This document shows, piece by piece, positions 6,779-9,356 of a stretch of DNA of 9,356 nt (its first letter is position 1; every line of letters begins with the position of its first letter). Both the position numbers and the translations under genes were made by a program. The notes beneath the pieces are model-generated. The model did not search any database. It was given only the letters and a program-made list of their open reading frames with translations, and was not told where the DNA came from. The stretch comes from Candidatus Gastranaerophilales bacterium. GTDB taxonomy: Bacteria > Cyanobacteriota > Vampirovibrionia > Gastranaerophilales > Gastranaerophilaceae. Location: the NCBI GenBank assembly GCA_944325615.1, contig CALVAU010000228.1, positions 1 to 9,356 of the forward strand. Direction: 5' to 3'.

Positions 6779-6808
6779 AGGCGAAACTATTTTAGTTTCG
6801 CCTATTTT
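6779..6808 (+). terminator. hairpin ending the sensory operon
   Basis: An 11-bp perfect stem pairs AGGCGAAACTA (6779-6789) with TAGTTTCGCCT (6793-6803) around a TTT loop and is followed by ATTTT. The T run is short, so termination may be partial and could let some transcript continue into the group B hydrogenase. Confidence 0.75.
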
Positions 6809-6859
6809 AAAAGAAGGTTTTCTGGTCTTATTTTGTTTTTTATAAAAAGAGTGTATGTT

Positions 6860-6889
6860 TTGAAAAAAATTATGTTTATGCAATAATAT
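6860..6889 (+). promoter_or_regulatory. putative promoter of the group B hydrogenase
   Basis: TTGAAA (6860-6865) and TAATAT (6884-6889) are 18 bases apart, within the 113-base gap between the hairpin and the next ATG. The -10 is preceded by TATG (6877-6880), not an ideal extended element. AAGAGG at 6909-6914 is the ribosome site for the ATG at 6922. Assigned by eye. Confidence 0.45.
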
Positions 6890-6921
6890 AAATAATTGTG
6901 GAATATTAAAGAGGTAAAAGA

Positions 6922-8394
6922 ATGGCTATAAACACCCCTAAACAAACATCTCATTTGAAAAGAGAAATTCTTGTAAGATTAATTAAATCATTTTTAAGTG
7001 ATAATTTTGAAGAAAATACAAGATTGATACCATACGATATGCGTCCGAAAGGGCATGAAGTGCCTTACAGATGCTGTATCTATAAAGAACGTGCAATTTT
7101 AAGAGACAGAGCAGTAGCTGGACTTGGTTTATCTATTGAAGAAACTGATGACAGCGAATTACTATCAACTTTAGCTGCAAAAGCTCTAGAAAGAAAAGAG
7201 CCTGAAGACAAACCTTTAACAGTTTTGACAACAGCTTGTAAAGGTTGTGTTCCTGCAAGAATTTATGTAACAGACTTATGCCAAGGCTGCGTCGCAAGAC
7301 CTTGCGTAAATACTTGTAAATTCGGTGCAATCAGCGTCCAAAATGGGAAATCAGTAATCGACCCTGCAAAATGTAAAAATTGCGGAATGTGCGCTCAAGT
7401 ATGTCCTTATCAAGCAATACAAAAAATAATTGTACCTTGCGAAAACGCTTGCCCTGTTGGTGCAATTGCAAAAGGTGAAGACGGACATGCAAAAATAGAT
7501 TTTGAAAAATGTATTTCTTGCGGCAAATGTGTAGCAGCTTGCCCATTTGGTGCTGTACATGAAAAAAGCCAAATAATTGATGTATTGAAAAATATAAAAG
7601 CAGGTAAAAAAGTAATAGCAATGGTAGCTCCTGCAATAATGGGACAATTGCCCTGCACACCACAGCAGTTGAAAGAAGCAATCCAAGAATTAGGCTTTGC
7701 TGATGTATATGAAGTTGCTCAAGGTGCTGATGTAACGACTAAAACAGAAGCTGCTGAATTTGTAGAAAGATTGGAACACGGTGCTGAATTTATGACAACA
7801 TCGTGCTGTGCAGGATACAATGAGCTTGTTGACAAGCACATTCCTGAAATGAAACCTTTCAGATCTGATACAAAAACTCCGATGTACTATACAGCTGAAA
7901 TCGTTAAAAAAGAACATCCTGATGCTGTTACGGTATTTTTCAGCCCTTGTGTTGCGAAACGCCGTGAAGCGTTGCAAAATCCAAATGTAGATTATGTTCT
8001 AAACTATGAAGAAGTCGGTGCTTGGTTCATTGCTTTAGGAATTCAAGTAGCAGAATGTGCAGAAAGCAAATTCAAAACAGAAGCTTCAGCAGAAGCAAGA
8101 AATTACGCAGTAACAGGTGGAGTTGCGAAAGCTGTACAAACTCTTCTTCCTGAAGAAATTCCAGCTCATCCTGTTGTAATTGATGGCTTGAATAAACAGT
8201 CAATCAGAGATTTGAAAAAATATGCTAAAAATGGCATGTGCGAACTCGGTAATTTAATCGAGGTTATGGCATGTACAGGCGGATGCTTAGGCGGAAACGC
8301 AACAGTAAACGCTTACAAGCCGGCTCTGAAACAGTTGACAAATTACGTCAATGCAAGTGAATCTTTGAAAAGTTCTGAAAAAATAGAAAAATAA
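6922..8394 (+). CDS. monomeric [FeFe] hydrogenase, group B type
   Basis: This 490-residue cytosolic enzyme should interconvert protons and H2, most likely evolving H2 from reduced ferredoxin during fermentation. Residues 1-100 are the N-terminal domain of group B enzymes, with an RCCIYKERAILRDR motif at 50-63. Fe-S cysteines follow: C106/C109; C120, C123, C128, C132; C151, C154, C157, C161; C173/C177; and C197, C200, C203, C207. Sixteen in all would serve several [4Fe-4S] clusters. The H-cluster domain begins near 230 (APAIMG). L1 is TSCC at 293-296, with C295 as the proton-relay Cys and C296 as a ligand. L2 is SPCVAKRRE at 341-349 (C343, K346, E349). L3 is EVMACTGGC at 447-455 (C451, C455). 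All ligands are present, so it should be catalytic. Length fits the family (about 480-500). It has its own promoter and a strong terminator. Confidence 0.93.
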   Translation: MAINTPKQTSHLKREILVRLIKSFLSDNFEENTRLIPYDMRPKGHEVPYRCCIYKERAILRDRAVAGLGLSIEETDDSELLSTLAAKALERKEPEDKPLTVLTTACKGCVPARIYVTDLCQGCVARPCVNTCKFGAISVQNGKSVIDPAKCKNCGMCAQVCPYQAIQKIIVPCENACPVGAIAKGEDGHAKIDFEKCISCGKCVAACPFGAVHEKSQIIDVLKNIKAGKKVIAMVAPAIMGQLPCTPQQLKEAIQELGFADVYEVAQGADVTTKTEAAEFVERLEHGAEFMTTSCCAGYNELVDKHIPEMKPFRSDTKTPMYYTAEIVKKEHPDAVTVFFSPCVAKRREALQNPNVDYVLNYEEVGAWFIALGIQVAECAESKFKTEASAEARNYAVTGGVAKAVQTLLPEEIPAHPVVIDGLNKQSIRDLKKYAKNGMCELGNLIEVMACTGGCLGGNATVNAYKPALKQLTNYVNASESLKSSEKIEK

Positions 8395-8408
8395 AAAAGA
8401 TAATGAAT

Positions 8409-8439
8409 AAAAAAGAGCCTCATATAGAGGCTCTTTTTT
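8409..8439. terminator. bidirectional intrinsic terminator between convergent genes
   Basis: AAAAGAGCCTC (8411-8421) pairs perfectly with GAGGCTCTTTT (8427-8437) around an ATATA loop. An A run on the left and a T run on the right provide a U tail for transcripts in both directions. It ends both the hydrogenase gene and the pilin-like gene and slightly overlaps the latter's stop codon (8438-8440). Confidence 0.92.
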
Positions 8440-9331
8440 ATTTACTGCATTTTCTTTTTCCATCCCAACTTAAATCATTACAATGCAGATAATCCATATT
8501 CTCGTTAAATATTACCCAAGCTGTGCAGCGTCCAGCGGCTACACCATTTGTAGGGAGTTTTTTACCTAGGCATTGACTCTCAAATGAGTTTACCCATACT
8601 GTATCGACCGATCTACCCATAGGAGTAATCCCATCTTGATATATGATAAAAGCAAAAAGATCTTTTCCATCAATGTTCGGTTTGCTTGTTGAATTAATAT
8701 CAACGTAAATTGCTCCGCAAGATTTATTATATGCGTTAATACCAGTAGGGGAAGATGATACTTTTTGTTTACACCAGACACTTGAATATTTATCTCCATT
8801 TTGAGAGTCAAATTCTACAGATGTTCCGTTTATCATAACAAAAGAAGGTCTGCTATGATTAACTTTCCATTTTGAATCATTAAATCTGTTTGCATATTCT
8901 TTTGCAAAACAGGCTTTTTTATTATAAGTGTTTACCCCATCACATTCTCTAACTTTTTTGACGTACTTACTTATTATGTTATTAATATTGTATTGACAAG
9001 TTGTATAATCTGATGTTGATGGAATATCGCACCAAGTGTCAATAGTGCCGTTTTCTTCTATTGCTAGAGCAAAAGCTTGTGATAGTAGTGAATAAGTTTG
9101 TTTTAATTGATTGACTGTAACTTTCTCCTGATATCGTCCTATGATAACAGGTAATGTCATAGCGGCAACAATGCCAATAATACCAAGGGTAATCAGAGTC
9201 TCGGCAAGTGTAAAGGCTGATTTAGCCTTATATAGCCCCCCCCCCCCCTCTTGTAATTTTTTTATTTCTTTAGTTTTTCTTCCTCCCTCCTTTTTTTTTT
9301 TTTTTTTTATTATTTTTTTAAAATTTTTCAA
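8438..9331 (-). CDS. type IV pilin-like (prepilin-type) Cys-rich surface protein, 5' end uncertain
   Basis: Read on the minus strand from a TTG at 9331, this is 297 residues. The class III (prepilin) signal is clear: basic leader, cleavage expected between A39 and F40, FTLAE with E44 at position +5, and a hydrophobic helix through about residue 63. The mature part has ten cysteines (101, 112, 130, 141, 187, 205, 254, 269, 284, 295), enough for five disulfides. A CGAIYVDINSTSKPNIDGKD stretch at 205-224 leads into LFAFII and GITPMG, a pattern I associate with pilin-like proteins of Gastranaerophilales. It is probably a minor pilin or pseudopilin exposed at the cell surface. The start is doubtful: the TTG has no ribosome site, and residues 1-32 are encoded by homopolymer-rich DNA. 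No ATG, GTG or TTG lies in frame between 9331 and the FTLAE codons. Confidence 0.85.
   Translation of the reverse strand: MKNFKKIIKKKKKKEGGRKTKEIKKLQEGGGGLYKAKSAFTLAETLITLGIIGIVAAMTLPVIIGRYQEKVTVNQLKQTYSLLSQAFALAIEENGTIDTWCDIPSTSDYTTCQYNINNIISKYVKKVRECDGVNTYNKKACFAKEYANRFNDSKWKVNHSRPSFVMINGTSVEFDSQNGDKYSSVWCKQKVSSSPTGINAYNKSCGAIYVDINSTSKPNIDGKDLFAFIIYQDGITPMGRSVDTVWVNSFESQCLGKKLPTNGVAAGRCTAWVIFNENMDYLHCNDLSWDGKRKCSK
9236..9248. repeat. 13-base C tract (G tract on the coding strand) in the pilin-like gene leader
   Basis: Thirteen consecutive C on the + strand encode the E-G-G-G-G part of the pilin leader (residues 28-32), eight codons before FTLAE. A tract of this length is prone to slipped-strand changes; each gain or loss not a multiple of three would break the frame. 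It may also be a sequencing or assembly artefact. Confidence 0.9.
9270..9308 (-). repeat. 18-base A tract with a purine-rich, Shine-Dalgarno-like block
   Basis: On the minus strand, 18 consecutive A (complement of T 9291-9308) run into AAGGAGGGAGGAAG. AAGGAGG is a near-perfect ribosome site, yet no ATG, GTG or TTG follows it in any frame before the G tract; the in-frame AUA is the nearest start-like codon. This suggests a damaged, misread or non-canonical start. Confidence 0.7.
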
Positions 9332-9356
9332 AATTTTTTTATATTATTAATTTTAT

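Noticed and set aside
6765..6921. Riboswitch or structured leader before the group B hydrogenase
   Set aside because: The only clear structure is the terminator hairpin at 6779-6803. The rest is AT-rich with no aptamer-like pairing that I can see.
7331..7686. Overlapping minus-strand frames of 82-116 residues within the group B hydrogenase gene
   Set aside because: They lie antisense to clearly conserved Fe-S motifs, are rich in Leu, Phe and Cys as expected from antisense reading, and have no promoter or ribosome site.
3254..8394. Electron-bifurcating HydABC hydrogenase
   Set aside because: There is no NuoF/HydB-type NAD- and FMN-binding subunit. The two hydrogenases lack the HydA domain order, and a phosphatase sits in the operon.
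9141..9350. + strand frame of 69 residues over the pilin leader
   Set aside because: Its Pro/Phe-rich tail is only a translation of the C and T homopolymers, and it is antisense to the prepilin signal.
1..9356. CRISPR array, tRNA, rRNA, transposase or attachment site
   Set aside because: No regularly spaced repeats, cloverleaf, rRNA motifs, transposase motifs or terminal inverted repeats were seen. The only repeats are the terminator arms, a 13-base in-gene duplication and the homopolymers.

Overview
The window is visibly AT-rich and uses TAA and TGA as ordinary stops. The prepilin-like N-terminus on the minus strand (FTLAETLITLGIIG core, then AAMTLP) is of the kind abundant in Gastranaerophilales/Vampirovibrionia ('Melainabacteria'), which are fermentative, non-photosynthetic relatives of Cyanobacteria. 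Two [FeFe] hydrogenases fit such an anaerobic fermenter. This placement is inference; a clostridial host is the main alternative, because hydrogenase clusters of the same layout occur there.

Left part (1-2860, + strand): the tail of an upstream gene, a secreted helical-hairpin protein and a LipM/LplA-type lipoyl-family acyltransferase are joined by stop/start overlaps (ATGA and TAATG), so they look like one translationally coupled operon. Next comes a 386-393 aa protein of unknown function with a coiled coil, a charged EKP-rich linker and a C-terminal segment that resembles an annexin repeat. A mostly non-coding stretch (2861-3253) holds a possible micro-ORF, a strong terminator at 3115-3150 and a promoter.

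Central part (3254-8394, + strand): a hydrogenase island. A four-gene operon (3254-6764) encodes a [2Fe-2S] thioredoxin-like protein, a sensory-type [FeFe] hydrogenase carrying an extra 4Fe-4S domain and a PAS domain, a SpoIIE/PP2C phosphatase with an unassigned C-terminal domain, and a second [2Fe-2S] thioredoxin-like protein. This matches the phosphatase-linked sensory (group C3-like, hfs-like) arrangement. The sensory enzyme has Ala where catalytic hydrogenases have the proton-relay Cys. A hairpin at 6779-6808 ends the operon. A separate promoter then drives a monomeric group B-type [FeFe] hydrogenase that keeps the relay Cys. A reasonable model is that the sensor module reads H2 or redox state through its H-cluster and PAS domain and passes the signal by dephosphorylation, with the group B enzyme as a possible metabolic output. 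No phosphatase target, NADH-binding (NuoF/HydB-like) subunit or HydEFG maturase lies in the window.

Right part (8395-9356): a bidirectional terminator separates the hydrogenase from a convergent, Cys-rich type IV pilin-like gene. Its 5' end runs through a 13-base G tract and an 18-base A tract and has no convincing start codon, which points either to a phase-variable switch or to sequence errors.
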